Origin: Nyssa sinensis | Lineage: Eukaryota; Streptophyta; Magnoliopsida; Cornales; Nyssaceae | DNA length: 64,000 bases | NCBI GenBank assembly: GCA_008638375.1 | Contig: CM018035.1 | Location: 38,598,754 to 38,662,753, forward strand | Direction: 5' to 3' | Part shown: one piece after another, positions 24,234 through 34,972 of the stretch | Position numbering within the stretch: the first letter of the stretch is position 1 | Layout of the letters: each line of letters starts with the position of its first letter | Program-made: the position numbers and the translations under genes | The notes under the pieces: generated by a model | Told to the model about the DNA's origin: nothing | Databases searched by the model: none | Seen by the model: only the letters and a program-made list of their open reading frames with translations

Positions 24234-24697
24234 ATGATGAAATCGCAGACCATAATTAAGGGTCAGAAACAACAAGATTTTCTGGACGAATTAGATCGAC
24301 AACACCAGGTAATCCACAAGAAATTGAGGATTGCCAAATACTGTGAGATTAAGTCCCTCACACCTTTCATCCATTGGGAACCAATTGTTCCAATTGGTCG
24401 GCACGCCCAGGAAGCAGCAGCAAGGAGACTTGCTGAGGCGCAGCTTAAAGAAGAAGAGGAAAGAGAGAACACTAAAACCTTAGCTTAAATGCGTCGCAGG
24501 TAATATTATTATCATTAAGTACATAAGTTGCTAGATTATAATACAGCTATAAGTCGGACCAGTATAAGAATTTAGGCTTTTCACAGTCTACAATTGGTGA
24601 GTCATGAAGTTAAATAAGTGCATATGGAATTTATGGAATCTTCATAAATCTTGATAGGCTAAGAAAGGAAAAGGGTAAAGGGAAGGTGCCTCAATAG
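24234..24697 (+). pseudogene. LTR-encoded small protein, damaged spliced copy in A
   Basis: Starts ATG at 24234. Homology to the B copy runs through a helical Glu/Ala/Arg-rich part to RENTKTLA, then a TAA at 24486-24488 where B has GAA TGG. Coding similarity continues: CGT CGC AG|GTAATATT at 24499/24500 is the same donor as in B, the intron ends TTGATAG at 24657 (158 bp), and exon 2 from 24658 runs in frame to a TAG at 24695-24697 with KGKV near the end. The N-terminus differs from S3 and S4. Thus A keeps the two-exon structure but has a nonsense change near the exon 1 end. Confidence 0.6.
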
Positions 24698-24717
24698 AGC
24701 CGGCCCAGACACGTAAG

Positions 24718-25649
24718 GTGAGTAATCTTGCATTTGAAGTGGAGGCTTTAACTCCACGAATTTCAACGGATGTTTTTAAGTTCAAGATATTTACAGCATT
24801 GATATATCAAATTCAGTATTCATGATTTCTGTTTTCTTAAATATTCTACTATGACATGCTCCCCGAATATTTACATATTTATATCCGTAAATGTTTCCTT
24901 TTCAAAATAGTTAGCATGTCTGATTTCCTCTAATATTCTGAATTTGATTATTGCAACTATTGAAGCATCACTACAAAAGTTATACGTCACATGTTTTAAA
25001 TACTCATAATAGGCTTTTATATAAAAGTCATATGACAAACGTTTTGCAAGATAAACAATAAGGACATAGGTAGTGTTGTGGGTTGTATGGAACTCAACGG
25101 ACCTATCATGTGCAATAAGCACGTAGGTAGTGTTGTGGGTTGTAATGAACTCAACGGACCTATCATGTGCATCATCACATAGGTAGTGAGTGGGATTGTA
25201 CGGAACCCCGCGGATCTATCATGTGAAATGCCCGGTAGCAGGATCTAATCCCCCAGGCAAATGAGATATCTCTACGTATACGTAAAACGAGAGTCTGGTT
25301 CGAAACAGATTCCACCTAATTAGAGAGAAAATATGACAAACAATTTTGGAAATGGAAGCAGGTTTTACCCCCATTTTCACTATGCATGTTTACATGATTT
25401 TAAGTTACATGTTCTGAAATACACATGCTCTTTTATGAAAATTTATATTTTAGCTTGAATACCTTGAATGTTTCAAAGCTACATATTTTAAGAATGCATG
25501 TCCTCTATGTTCAAGTATACGACCAATTGGTAGTTGAGTACTTTATAAACTCTCATGTACGAAACCTCTACCAATTGAAAACCCATGACAGATGTAGGAA
25601 TTACTCATTGGGCTTCTCGAAGCTCACCTCATTCCCCAACATTTTTTAG
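24718..25649 (+). other. Predicted LTR intron, A
   Basis: Donor TAAG|GTGAGTAAT at 24718 and acceptor CATTTTTTAG|ATGATG ending at 25649 (932 bp). It holds the conserved block at 25234-25314 and the stem CAATTGGTAG (25524-25533) with CTACCAATTG (25568-25577). A short local duplication of the GGACCTATCATGTGCA segment lies at about 25090-25170. Confidence 0.65.
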
Positions 25650-26084
25650 ATGATGATGATGATGGGTGGACCCTTGCTCAATTTCGGGAGTAATGATTGG
25701 CAGCTCCACTAGGATCTAGAGTTATTTTGGAAGTATTAGGACCCATTGTTGGTCAAACTTTTGTAGTTGCAATTTTGGGGACAATCATGTACTTAAGCCA
25801 GAGGGGCACATGGATATGTACTATATAAAATCTTTAGTTATTATTATTATGCTCTGATCATTATATTTATGTGTACCGCTTTGAAGAGCGGTAGTATTAG
25901 ACGGATAAGCGACAGAGGTTTTTTTTTTTAAGAAAAGAAAAAGTTTTTCACGCTTCTGCAACCACAGGTCGCATCACTGTCCGATATTGTTGCTTATGTA
26001 TGAGCCTTGCCCCAAGGCCTCCGGGCCGAAGGGTGGCGGTCTGACTCGAGATCCGCACAGGGTGGGTTTCGGGTCGTGACAGAG

Positions 26085-26096
26085 TGGTATCAGAGC
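26085..26096 (+). other. Primer binding site of element A (tRNA-iMet)
   Basis: TGGTATCAGAGC, complementary to the 3' end of plant initiator tRNA-Met, begins 3 nt after the LTR end. It fixes 26081 as the 5' LTR end and shows that A was a reverse-transcribing element. Confidence 0.93.
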
Positions 26097-26178
26097 ACTA
26101 GGTTTACTTGAACAAACTTAGTGACCGTAAAAAAATTAGAACAAAACTGTAAGTTAGGTAGGGCTTTAGGCTACTTAA

Positions 26179-26352
26179 GATATGTAAAGTACGCGATATG
26201 ATATGAAGGCGAGGTATGGGACTCGCGTTGTGTGAAATAGATATGTAAAGTACGTGATATGATATGAAGGCGGGGTATGGGACCCACAGTATAAGAAATA
26301 GATATGTGAAGTATGTGATATGATATAAAGGCGAGGTATGGGACCCGTAGTT
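26179..26352 (+). repeat. Leader tandem repeat of element A (61-bp unit)
   Basis: Three units with the core GGCGAGGTATGGGACTCG recur every 61 bp (26209, 26270, 26331) between primer site and gag. Element B has a related but expanded array in the same place with a 48-bp unit. Confidence 0.8.
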
Positions 26353-26497
26353 AAATAAAAGTAGAACGAGGGGCAATGTAGATTATAAAATGCCATGAAA
26401 TCAGGCATAATACCGTATTAAACCTTGAAACATGAAAATGAATAAAGGTAACCTTATACAATGAAAGTTAACTGATATGTGTTTCCTTTCAGTAATC

Positions 26498-26743
26498 ATG
26501 GTGAATACGAGAAGAAGGAATGCAGGAAATTCAGATGACCGGTTAGACCGAGTCGAACATCTTTTAGAGGCAATGGATCAGAACATGATCGACATCCAAA
26601 CACAGGGTAGAATACCACAACCGGTGCAGAATCCCGGACTGCCACAAAATCTGGGACAACCTACGGATGCCATAAACACGGCGAATTATAAAACGTTTCA
26701 AGGTTTCAAACCTCCCAGGTTTGACGGACTTGACACCACCATT
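26498..26743 (+). pseudogene. gag: gag of element A, 5' part
   Basis: Starts MVNTRRRN at 26498, just after an acceptor-like CCTTTCAG (26484-26491), as in B. Eighty-two codons are present: a charged N-terminal segment with DRLDRVEHLLEAMDQ and then GFKPPRFDGLD. The reading frame is broken exactly between two codons by solo LTR S4, whose target duplication CCATT lies at 26739-26743 and 39087-39091. The gene resumes in phase at 39092. Confidence 0.9.
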
Positions 26744-27142
26744 TGTAATATCCCGACCCGGGATACCGGGTCATATGACACGTATTACGAGAATTTACAA
26801 AAATAAATAAATAATTTAATTATTAATTAATTAAGGTAAAGGAATGTTATATATATTAATTAAATAATATATATATATGTATAAAGTGAAATATATATGT
26901 ATGTATATGGAAGCATGTATGTATGCAAGTATATATATATATATGAAAAAGGTGTGAACAATGTGTGAATGGGCGTGTGTGTGTGTCGGCTGGTGTGTGT
27001 GTGTGTGTTGTCTTGTATATATGTGTATGTGTGTATATATGTATATATTATATGTATAAATATCTTGCAACAATTTAATGCAAAGTTGAAAGAAGAAAAG
27101 CAAAATTTATGAGATGGGAGGTCTAAAGTAGGGCTAAGAAAT

Positions 27143-27189
<47 letters not shown>

Positions 27190-29425
27190 GAGGAGAGAGA
27201 GAGAGGTCGGCTACTCTTTCTTTAAAACCAAAACATGCAAGCATGTTGTTCTCCTATGAAATAAATCAAACAAGGGAGAAACTGAGAAGCTAAGGAAGGA
27301 TTCAAAGGAAGAAGAAAGGGAGAAAACTGAAGAAAAAAAAAGGTGAGAGAACACAAATTAGTATTTTCTCTCTCTAGAAATTCTCTATGTATAAACTGAT
27401 TTAAAGCTTTCATTTTATATATATGATGTTTAGAACACATTCTAATCATAACGAGCATGAAATTTAAGCTTAAAAACACCTAAGATCACAAGACCCATAA
27501 GCTACGGCCATGGATGGACCTTGCTCAAGCAGGTCTGAATCCATGGTGATTAAATCATGTTTGGGTTATTGGAACCTCAACTAGACTCCAAGAGTGTTTT
27601 AAAAACCTACACCCGCGACCATAAAACTCAAGAAATGACCCTCAAATGTCTAGTTACAGGTTACGGGTTTGAAACCCAACCCTTTAAAACTCAGTTTAAA
27701 TCAATATTTAAGAACGAGATATGAATCCCCATGAACAGGGGATCATAACAAACGAAACCCCATGAATTTTGGTTAAGAGAGAAGCATGAACCATGGGTTT
27801 AACAGTTCGGATTATCGAGCTTAAAACCGAACATGTGAAGAGATTTTAAAGTCTAAAATGAATGCCAAACACTTAACCAATGTCCCAGAAATGGATTAGG
27901 TTAGAAACAGTGGAGATTGACTGAGTAGGAACCCACGAAATAGAGAAAAATGGAAGACTGCAACTAGGGTTTTCAGTTGGTCACGTGGGGAAGAAGAAGA
28001 CGGGTCAACTCGACTTTTAAAATGAGGCTGAGTCAACTCGGACAGGTGGCAGCCTCTGGGCTTGCCACCGATTAAATGGAACGGCGACGTTTTGAATGTG
28101 GTTTAATTTAAATGGACGCTAGGGCTGACGTCATCATGATGTCAGCCACATGTAAATAAACCGGATAGACCGATTTGTTTGCAACTGAACCGGACTGGTT
28201 CACTTATACTTGGACCGAACCCCCTAGTTTTCTGTTTTATTTAAAATAAAATAAACCATGACTTCCTATATTTACGGATTGACCCCTGGGCTTTAGAAAA
28301 ATTATACTGAGGCCCAACTGAGGGAAAATTTATACATTTAGACCCCTGGAAAAATAATTAAATAATTAAATAATTAATTTAATTATTTAATAAATAAAGT
28401 TAAATTACTATTTTACCCTTGTGGTATAAATAGAGCAAATGAAGTCCAAATTAAACATATGAATAGTGTATTCTTACTATTTTGGATATTCTGAGACTAA
28501 TGGTAGGGTCCGTTTTACGAGACGGGGCCCGAAAAATAAAGCCACATAAGGGGGTAAATGACCAAAATACCTCTTGACCAAAATTTACAAGTTATTAGTA
28601 TATTCTTACTATCTTGGACCTTCTGAGTCCAATGGTGAGGTCCACAACACGAAATGGGGTTCCGAAAAATAAAGACACGTAAAGGGGTAAAAAGACCAAA
28701 ATACCCCTGGTACCCCTAAAGCCAAAATGAAATCAGAGAAGGTCTAAATTGACTTTCTTTGACATCCCGGACTCAAAAATGGAGTCCAAATTACGAAACG
28801 ACGTACAGAAAAATATGACACGTAAAACGGTAAATGATCATTTTGTCCTTTTACATATAACAGTCCGAATTAAATGTTAGGAAAGCCTAAACCGACTTTC
28901 TTCGACACTCCGGACTCAATGGTAGAGTCTATTCGACCTAAAGAAATGTCTAAAATAAAAAGACATAAAATTTGATGAATAGCATCTGTTAGATGACTAT
29001 GAACTGAAATATTGCCAAAGAACTAAACTGAGGCAAGTACGAGAAATGAAATACGAAAAGACACGACACGTAAACATGTCAAATAAATAACTTTAAATTA
29101 AAGTTAATGGAACTCCCAGAAGAATATGATTGTAGAAATCTGTTTTCTTGACACGTTAAATTGTGTTTTAAACAGAGAATTTAATAGACACAAAAATGAA
29201 TCAAGAACGAGAAGTTCCCCCAATGATGACAAGGGCACAAATAGCAAATGATCCGAAACAGAAAGTTTTCCAGGAGAAGCTAGAAAAACAACTCCAGGTA
29301 GTTCAGAAATATATCCGAATTGCCAAAACAAATGAAGTGTGCAGCGTTCGCCCCTTCATTTACAAGACTATAACCAAGGAGCAATTAGTAGCGAAAAAGA
29401 TTAAGAAACAGGAGGACACCGAAAC
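26744..29425 (+). mobile_element. Solo LTR S4, first part, inserted in gag of A
   Basis: Starts TGTAATATCCCGACCC, nearly identical to S3. With its second part (37612-39086) it makes a 4157-bp solo LTR flanked by a perfect CCATT duplication. It is split by element B at 29426. It contains (AT)n, a (GA)n tract (27146-27186), a hairpin AACATGC-AA-GCATGTT (27232-27247), a palindrome near 28130, the degenerate 140-bp array (28470-28990) and most of a small ORF. Confidence 0.93.
29196..29425 (+). pseudogene. LTR-encoded small protein in S4, 5' part (split by element B)
   Basis: First 230 nt of a small ORF starting MNQEREVPP, very close to S3. Element B entered within the codons for ETLQ, duplicating GAAAC (29421-29425 and 37607-37611). 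The remaining 55 nt, 37612-37666, end in TAG. Together 285 nt, 94 codons plus stop, exactly as in S3, so the frame was open when B inserted. Differences from S3 are a few substitutions and no frame changes. Confidence 0.75.
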
Positions 29426-29562
29426 TGTCACGACCCGAAACCCACCCTACGCGGATTACCGGATCGCGATCGCCGCCCCGAGACCCGAAGGCCCCGAGAC
29501 AAGGCTCGCATAGGTAGCGGTATCGAATAGATGTGCTTCATGTGGTTGCGGAAGCGTGAAAA

Positions 29563-29601
<39 letters not shown>

Positions 29602-29875
29602 GCACATCCGTCCGATACTGCCGCTATTCTCAATGGTACACATGTTCACACATTCATATAAAATCAGAGCATAACTAAAACTTAAAGGACTCCATAATTA
29701 AAATCTTAATTCAACTGCCCCGTAGGGCTTAATACACGTCCTTAAATTATCAGCTAATACAAAACATATTAATCAGAGTTCATGTGATTTTTCCCCAAAA
29801 GAACTCCTCAAGCAAATCTTCCCAAAAGCTAGGTTTCTCCTTATAATCTTCAAAAATCGATCTGTCCTTAGTCAC

Positions 29876-30693
29876 CTGAAAGGGGGGGGGGCGGATAAAA
29901 TCCGGGTAAGCTAATCAAAGCTCGTGAGTAATTCCTGCATTCGTCATGGGGTTTTTCAACTGGTAGTGGTTTTAGCACATGAGGGTTTATGAAATACTCA
30001 CTACCAATTGCTTGTACATTTTAGAACACAGAGTATATGCATTCTTAAAACAATAGCTTTGAACAATTAAAATATTCAAGCTAAATACACATTTTCTTCA
30101 AATAGAGCATATGCAATTTAAAAGCATATAAACACGTGAAATAGAATAGGGATAATACCTACTTCTATTTTCAAAATCACTTGTCATCTTTTCTCTTTTA
30201 TTAGATGGAATCTGTTTCGAACCAGACTCCCATTTTACTGCCAATACTGTCGATGGAGATATCTCATTTGCCTGGGGGATTAGATCCTTCTACCGGGCAT
30301 GTACTGTTGAATCCCGAAGGATTTCAACCATCATATAGGGTGGTACTTAGTACCGTTTTTCTTATAAAACATTTGTCACATGACTTCTTCAATAGATAGT
30401 TTTCATGAACATTTAAAGCATGAAATGTACAAATTCTACAATAAAGCTTCAAATACACGTGATAATCAAATTCAGAATATTAAGGAGGTTTGCAATTGAT
30501 TTAGACATGCTGATGTATTTTCAAGAAAAGAGCTGAATTTAAAACATTTAATAAGCATGCCGTAACAAAATATTTTAAAAGAACGGAATCATATATAGAC
30601 TGAATCTGATATTCAAAGGCTGCAATGACTTGAGCTTAAAACTTCTTCAAATATATGGAGTTAAATCTCCAGTTCAAATACAGGGTTACTCAC
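29876..30693 (-). other. Predicted LTR intron, B
   Basis: Minus-strand donor CCAAG|GTGAGTAAC at 30693 and acceptor CCCCCTTTCAG|GTGACT at 29876 (818 bp). The conserved block is at about 30206-30297, and a stem CAACTGGTAGTG / CACTACCAATTG near 29957-30012 pairs fully with one G-U. The deleted 5' LTR of B lacks this intron. Confidence 0.65.
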
Positions 30694-30714
30694 CTTGGTC
30701 CTTTAGGGTTAGCT

Positions 30715-31192
30715 CTACTGAGGCGCCTTCCCTTTTACTCTTTCTTTCCTTAGCCTATCAAGATTCATGAAGATTTCATAAATTTTCATATGTACTTAAT
30801 TAACTCCACTACTCACTAAGTGTAGACTGTGAGAAGCCTAACTTGTCATACCTGTCTGTCTTATAACTGTAATACAAAACTAGTAACTTAGGTTCTTAAT
30901 GATAATAATATTACCTGCGACGCCATTCGGCTAAGGTTTCTGTATTTTCTCTCTCTTCTTCCAATTTCCTTTCTTCTTCCTTCTTCTTTTTAGCCTCCGC
31001 CACCATGGCCTTGGTGGGTGATTTGAACATGAAAGGGCTTACCGAGACGACCTCTGTCGCCTTGGCTATCTTGACAAATCTGTTGATTACTCTCTGTCGA
31101 CGCAACAGCTCTTGCATGAAGGCCTGTTGCTTAGGGTCCTTGGCCCTTTGGGCCTTGGTCATGATTGTGTACTTGGTTCGTTGTTCTTCCAT
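30715..31192 (-). CDS. LTR-encoded small protein, two-exon copy in element B (105 aa)
   Basis: Exon 1 is complement(30915..31192), starting MEEQRTKYTIMTKAQRAKDP just after an acceptor-like TTGATCTTAG. Exon 2 is complement(30715..30754), ending CAG TAG. The 160-bp intron has donor CGCAG|GTAATATT (30914) and acceptor CTTGATAG|GC (30755). If the intron is ignored, a TAA in it ends the frame after EWRRR. Spliced, the C-terminus gains LRKERVKGKAPQ, which aligns with LKEAKGKATK of S3 and S4. This agreement is the best evidence that splicing is real. The protein is basic, probably helical, with a Lys/Glu-rich middle. Function unknown. Confidence 0.72.
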
Positions 31193-31989
31193 GACTTACC
31201 TAAGATCAATTTATGAGTTAGAAATTTTTATTCTAGAGTTGATGTGTTGTCATGTCCTCGTATATGCCGTAGATTAGTACTTTGGCATCGCTTTAATTTA
31301 TAGTCATCTGACAGATGCTATTCATTAAATTTTATGTATTTTTATTTTAGACATTTCTTTTAGTCGAATAGACTCTACCATTGAGTCCGGAGCGTCAAAG
31401 AAAGTCAGTTTAGACCTTCTTTTGTTTAATTTGGCTTTTGGTGTACTAGGGGTAATTTGGTCATTTTACCCTTTTACGTGTCTTTATTTTTTCGGGTCCC
31501 GTCTCTTAAAATGGACCCTACCATCAGTCCCAGAGTATCCAAAATAGTAAGGATACACTATTTATTTGTTTAATTCGGACTTCGTTTGACTTGTTTAGGG
31601 GGAAGGGTAATTTGGTCATTTTGACATTTTTAGGAGTCTTAAATTTTTTGGGGCCTTATCTCATGTCACAGACCTCACCAATGGACTCAGAGGGTCCGAG
31701 ATAGTAAGGTTACATATATAACTTGTAATTTTTTGACAACGGGCCATTTCGGAGCATTTAATTTAATTAATTTCATTTAATTAAATTAATCTTAATTAAG
31801 TATAATATATATATTATTTTATACGTAATTTGAACAGGTTGAATAGGGTGGCACGCTGGCCAGCGTGTCACCTCCCTCCCCATACCACGCACGTTCGAAT
31901 CTCACCAGGTGCGGTTGCACTTTTTTTTTTTTTTCTGGATTTAATTTACTATATTATATATATATATTGGCTCGCATATATGGCACACG

Positions 31990-32060
31990 CGCATGCGTGG
32001 CCGAGTGGAAAAGGGCGTGCATGGGCGCGTGGGGGTCAGGGGTTCGATACCCCGTAGCAA
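31990..32060 (+). repeat. tRNA-like module in the 3' LTR of B
   Basis: A box GTGGCCGAGTGG (about 31997-32008) and B box GGTTCGATACC (32041-32051), 32 bp apart. Identical to 35856-35925 in the other LTR of B. The strand is antisense to the LTR. Confidence 0.65.
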
Positions 32061-33733
32061 CAAATCCTTCCCCTTTCTTTTAATTTAAACCGTCATATAT
32101 ATATATATATCCCAATGCCCAAAACGACGTCGCCCCAATAATTCGGTGGCAAGCCCAGAGGCTGCCACGCGTCCGAGTCGACACAGAATTTTTTTAAAAG
32201 GCCGAGTCAACTCACTGTCGTCTTCCCCACTGTAACCCTAGTTACAGTTTTCCCATTTTTTCTATTTCGAGAATTTTCCCTCAACCGATCCCAACTGTTT
32301 TGATGGGAAACCCTTCCTACAACATCACTAAACAACTTGGCATTCGTTTGAGAGTTCGAATCGAACTCGTTTGCTCGGTTAAAGGGGCGATAATCCTGAC
32401 TGTAAGTGGCTCGTTCATGCTCATTTCTTCACCATTTTTAGTGAGGATGGGCTTATTTTGATCCCCTCTTCATGAGGATTCAAATCCCATTCGTGAATGT
32501 TGGTTTAAATGAGAGTTTAAGGGTTTGGGTTGTAAACCCGTAACCTGCAAGTTCATGTTTGGAGGTCTTTCTTTGGGATTTTTGATCGTGTATATACGTT
32601 TTTGGGACGCTCTTAGGGTCTTCTTGAGGTCTTGATAAACCAAATTTGGTTTAGGGAAAGTTGGTTCAGACCTGCTTCAAGCAAGGTCCATCCATGGCTG
32701 CCTTGTGTACGGTTTATGCTTCCTAGGTATTTTAGGTCGAGATTTTCATGCCTAATTCATGTATACACATCCTAATCATCATATATGCTAAATTAAAGGC
32801 TTAAAACAGATTCATACATATAAAAATTCTAGAGAGAGAAATTCAAGTGTTTGAGGGTTTACCTTGTTTCAAACTGTTTCTCTCTCCCTTGTTCCTTGCT
32901 TCCTACTTCTGAATGTCTCAGAAACTCCTTCAATCTCTCCCTCACTCTCGGATGGTTGTGTTTTGTGTGTATAAGCACCATGCATTATGTATAAGGAGAA
33001 GAAATCATTGAAATTTCTGATTTCCCCTCCCTTTGGTTTAACCCATTTCAGGTTTCTTCATGAGTGGCCTGAATTGCCACTGTTGGGCAGGCCATGAGTG
33101 GCCGGTTGTGTGTGTGTGTGGTGTTTGACTCACATATATATATATATATATACATACAAAGTTCAACCCAATTACACCTTGGATAATACACATACCTCTC
33201 CCACCTTTGTACACTTTGGACAATAGTATGCCCTATTATACATACATCTCATACATACATATCTTGGCATACATGCATGCATTCACATACACATATATAT
33301 TCATTTGTAATTTTATATATATATATTTAAGGTCATAATTATTTATACAATATATATATTTATATATATCTCTTTATTTAATTACGTATATTAATTGTTA
33401 CAATTTATTTCTTATACTTAAAATAATTAATTACTTTAAAAATTAATTATTTTCTTAAATGCATTATCTTGTACTAATCTTCGTATTCTCGTAATATTTG
33501 TCCAAATTCTCGTACTCGTATCAACAATTGGTAGTTGACGTGAAAATGTAATTATCATCAAAATCGACATGTTGGTGATTGCAACGAAAGTGATGTACAG
33601 TCATCCTGACTTTTCAGGACATTTACTTAAAAGTTCGTGCGTCGGGGTCGGCACCGACCTTGTTACTAAGGGTGTTGATTTCCAATTTCAACACAACAGC
33701 TTAATAGCCTCTAATTTGGGTCGGGGTATTACA

Positions 33734-33750
33734 TTCTTCCCTCCTTAAAA
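33734..33750 (-). other. Polypurine tract of element B
   Basis: On the minus strand TTTTAAGGAGGGAAGAA lies directly before the 3' LTR start at 33733. It matches the tract of element A exactly. Confidence 0.85.
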
Positions 33751-33883
33751 AAGTTTTGTCCTCAAAACTCGGGGTCTCTTATCCTAAATTTCTGCCTCCA
33801 TCGAACATGTTCACATGTCTAGTAGTCGTATCTCGAATGACAGGTTTATATATTAACTGAAAGAAACATTCGGACGACGTACC

Positions 33884-34972
33884 TTACTGATCCCCAGAGG
33901 CCTGTGCTGCCTCTCCGAATATGTTGTACACTCGCCCGTGCCTCACAGGTTCCTTGCCCCCTCCTTGTTTCCCAGCAGTTGTGGCCGGTGCCCGTGGTGT
34001 AGCTGATGAAGCCACCGCAGTAGGCTCCTTAGCCGTTGAGCTCCATTTTGGGCAATCTTTGATGAGATGCCCAGCCTGGCCACACTTGTAACAACCTCCT
34101 GTGTCGCGCCAACAGGGCGCATGATGCTTTTTCTGGCAGGTGGGGCATGTCGGAATTTCTCCTGACTTTTTGCTAGTGTCACCCTTTTTGTTAACGGTAG
34201 GCTCACTTTTATCCCCTGATTTCGTCTTTTTCATTGACTGGGGACCGGGGCCCATTTTCTTCTTGTCTTTCTTTTGTGATAAGGCAACCCCAGCTCTTTC
34301 GAAAATTTTGGCACGGTCCACGACGGCATTGTACGTGGGGAGCTCGAAAGGTTCTAATCGGTACCTGATGCCATCCCTCAGTCCAGTTTCAAATTTCCGA
34401 GCTTTTAAATCTTCGGTTTGGACCATGTGGGGTGCGAATCGGGCTAACCTCATGAACTTGGTTTCGTATTCTGCCACAGTCATTGCTCCTTGGGTCAGCA
34501 CGGCAAATTCTGCCACTCTTTGATTTTTCAATGACCTTGGAAAATACTTGTCATAGAATACCTCTAAAAACCTAGTCCAGGTCATTGGCGGCTCTCTTTC
34601 CTTTTCCAGGAGCCACCACTCGTGAGCTGCATCCTTGAAAGTGAATGCGGCATAGGAGACTTTTTGCTCCTCCGTGCATGGCATGACCGAGAAGATACGT
34701 TCCATTTCCTTTACCCATGACTCCGCATCAATGGCGGCATCCATCCCATCGAACCTGGGGGGCTTAAAGCCTTGGAATGTTTTATAGCTTGAGGTAATTG
34801 CGGCCTCATTGGGTTGTCCAGGGTTGATTGGCTGCCCGGGGTTCTGTACCTGTGGCGGTGCCCTAGCTTGGGTTTGGATATCAATCATATTCCGAGCCAT
34901 AGCCTCCAGGATATGCTCGACCCGGTCTAGCCTGTCACCCGGATTTCCCGTATCTCTTCTCGTGTTCACCAT
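33884..34972 (-). CDS. gag: gag of element B, complete (362 aa)
   Basis: Structural capsid/nucleocapsid protein of a Ty3/gypsy element and the only retroelement gene in B. I start it at the ATG giving MVNTRRD (complement of 34970-34972) rather than 23 codons upstream, because element A's gag starts the same way and an acceptor-like TTTTCTTTCAG lies just before it. It has an N-terminal charged helix (RLDRVEHILEAM), the gag capsid region (about residues 80-220: AESWVKEMERIF, AAHEWW, RFLEVFYDKYFP, LARFAPHM, GLRDGIRYRLEPFELPTY), a basic linker, and a CX2CX4HX4C zinc knuckle (CYKCGQAGHLIKDC, near residue 305). It ends before the polypurine tract with no protease, RT or integrase. The frame is intact, so B may still supply Gag. 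Confidence 0.93.
   Translation of the reverse strand: MVNTRRDTGNPGDRLDRVEHILEAMARNMIDIQTQARAPPQVQNPGQPINPGQPNEAAITSSYKTFQGFKPPRFDGMDAAIDAESWVKEMERIFSVMPCTEEQKVSYAAFTFKDAAHEWWLLEKEREPPMTWTRFLEVFYDKYFPRSLKNQRVAEFAVLTQGAMTVAEYETKFMRLARFAPHMVQTEDLKARKFETGLRDGIRYRLEPFELPTYNAVVDRAKIFERAGVALSQKKDKKKMGPGPQSMKKTKSGDKSEPTVNKKGDTSKKSGEIPTCPTCQKKHHAPCWRDTGGCYKCGQAGHLIKDCPKWSSTAKEPTAVASSATPRAPATTAGKQGGGKEPVRHGRVYNIFGEAAQASGDQ

Larger units (their letters stand above)
21680..26081 (+). mobile_element. 5' LTR of gag-only element A (4.4 kb)
   Basis: Starts TGTAATACCTCGACCC at 21680 and ends CGGGTCGTGACA at 26081, followed after 3 nt by a tRNA-iMet primer site. The 3' LTR starts at 40106 with nearly identical sequence, so this is one element enlarged by nested insertions. 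In order it holds (AT)n with a TATA-like stretch (21985-22025), a (GA)n tract, two tRNA-like antisense modules (23262-23330, 23404-23491), the degenerate 140-bp array (23630-24060), a damaged small ORF (24234-24697) and an intron (24718-25649). Confidence 0.92.
29426..33733 (-). mobile_element. 3' LTR of gag-only element B (full length, 4.3 kb)
   Basis: Read on the minus strand it starts TGTAATACCCCGACCC at 33733 and ends GGTTTCGGGTCGTGACA at 29426. A T-run of about 31 lies at 29565-29595 and another of 14 at 31921-31934. It carries the intron (29876-30693), the spliced small ORF (30715-31192) and two tRNA-like modules (31848-31915, 31990-32060). Outer ends of B carry a perfect GAAAC duplication (29421-29425, 37607-37611). 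Confidence 0.93.

Noticed and set aside
34140..34523. 127-codon plus-strand frame opposite gag of B
   Set aside because: Antisense shadow of the intact gag frame.
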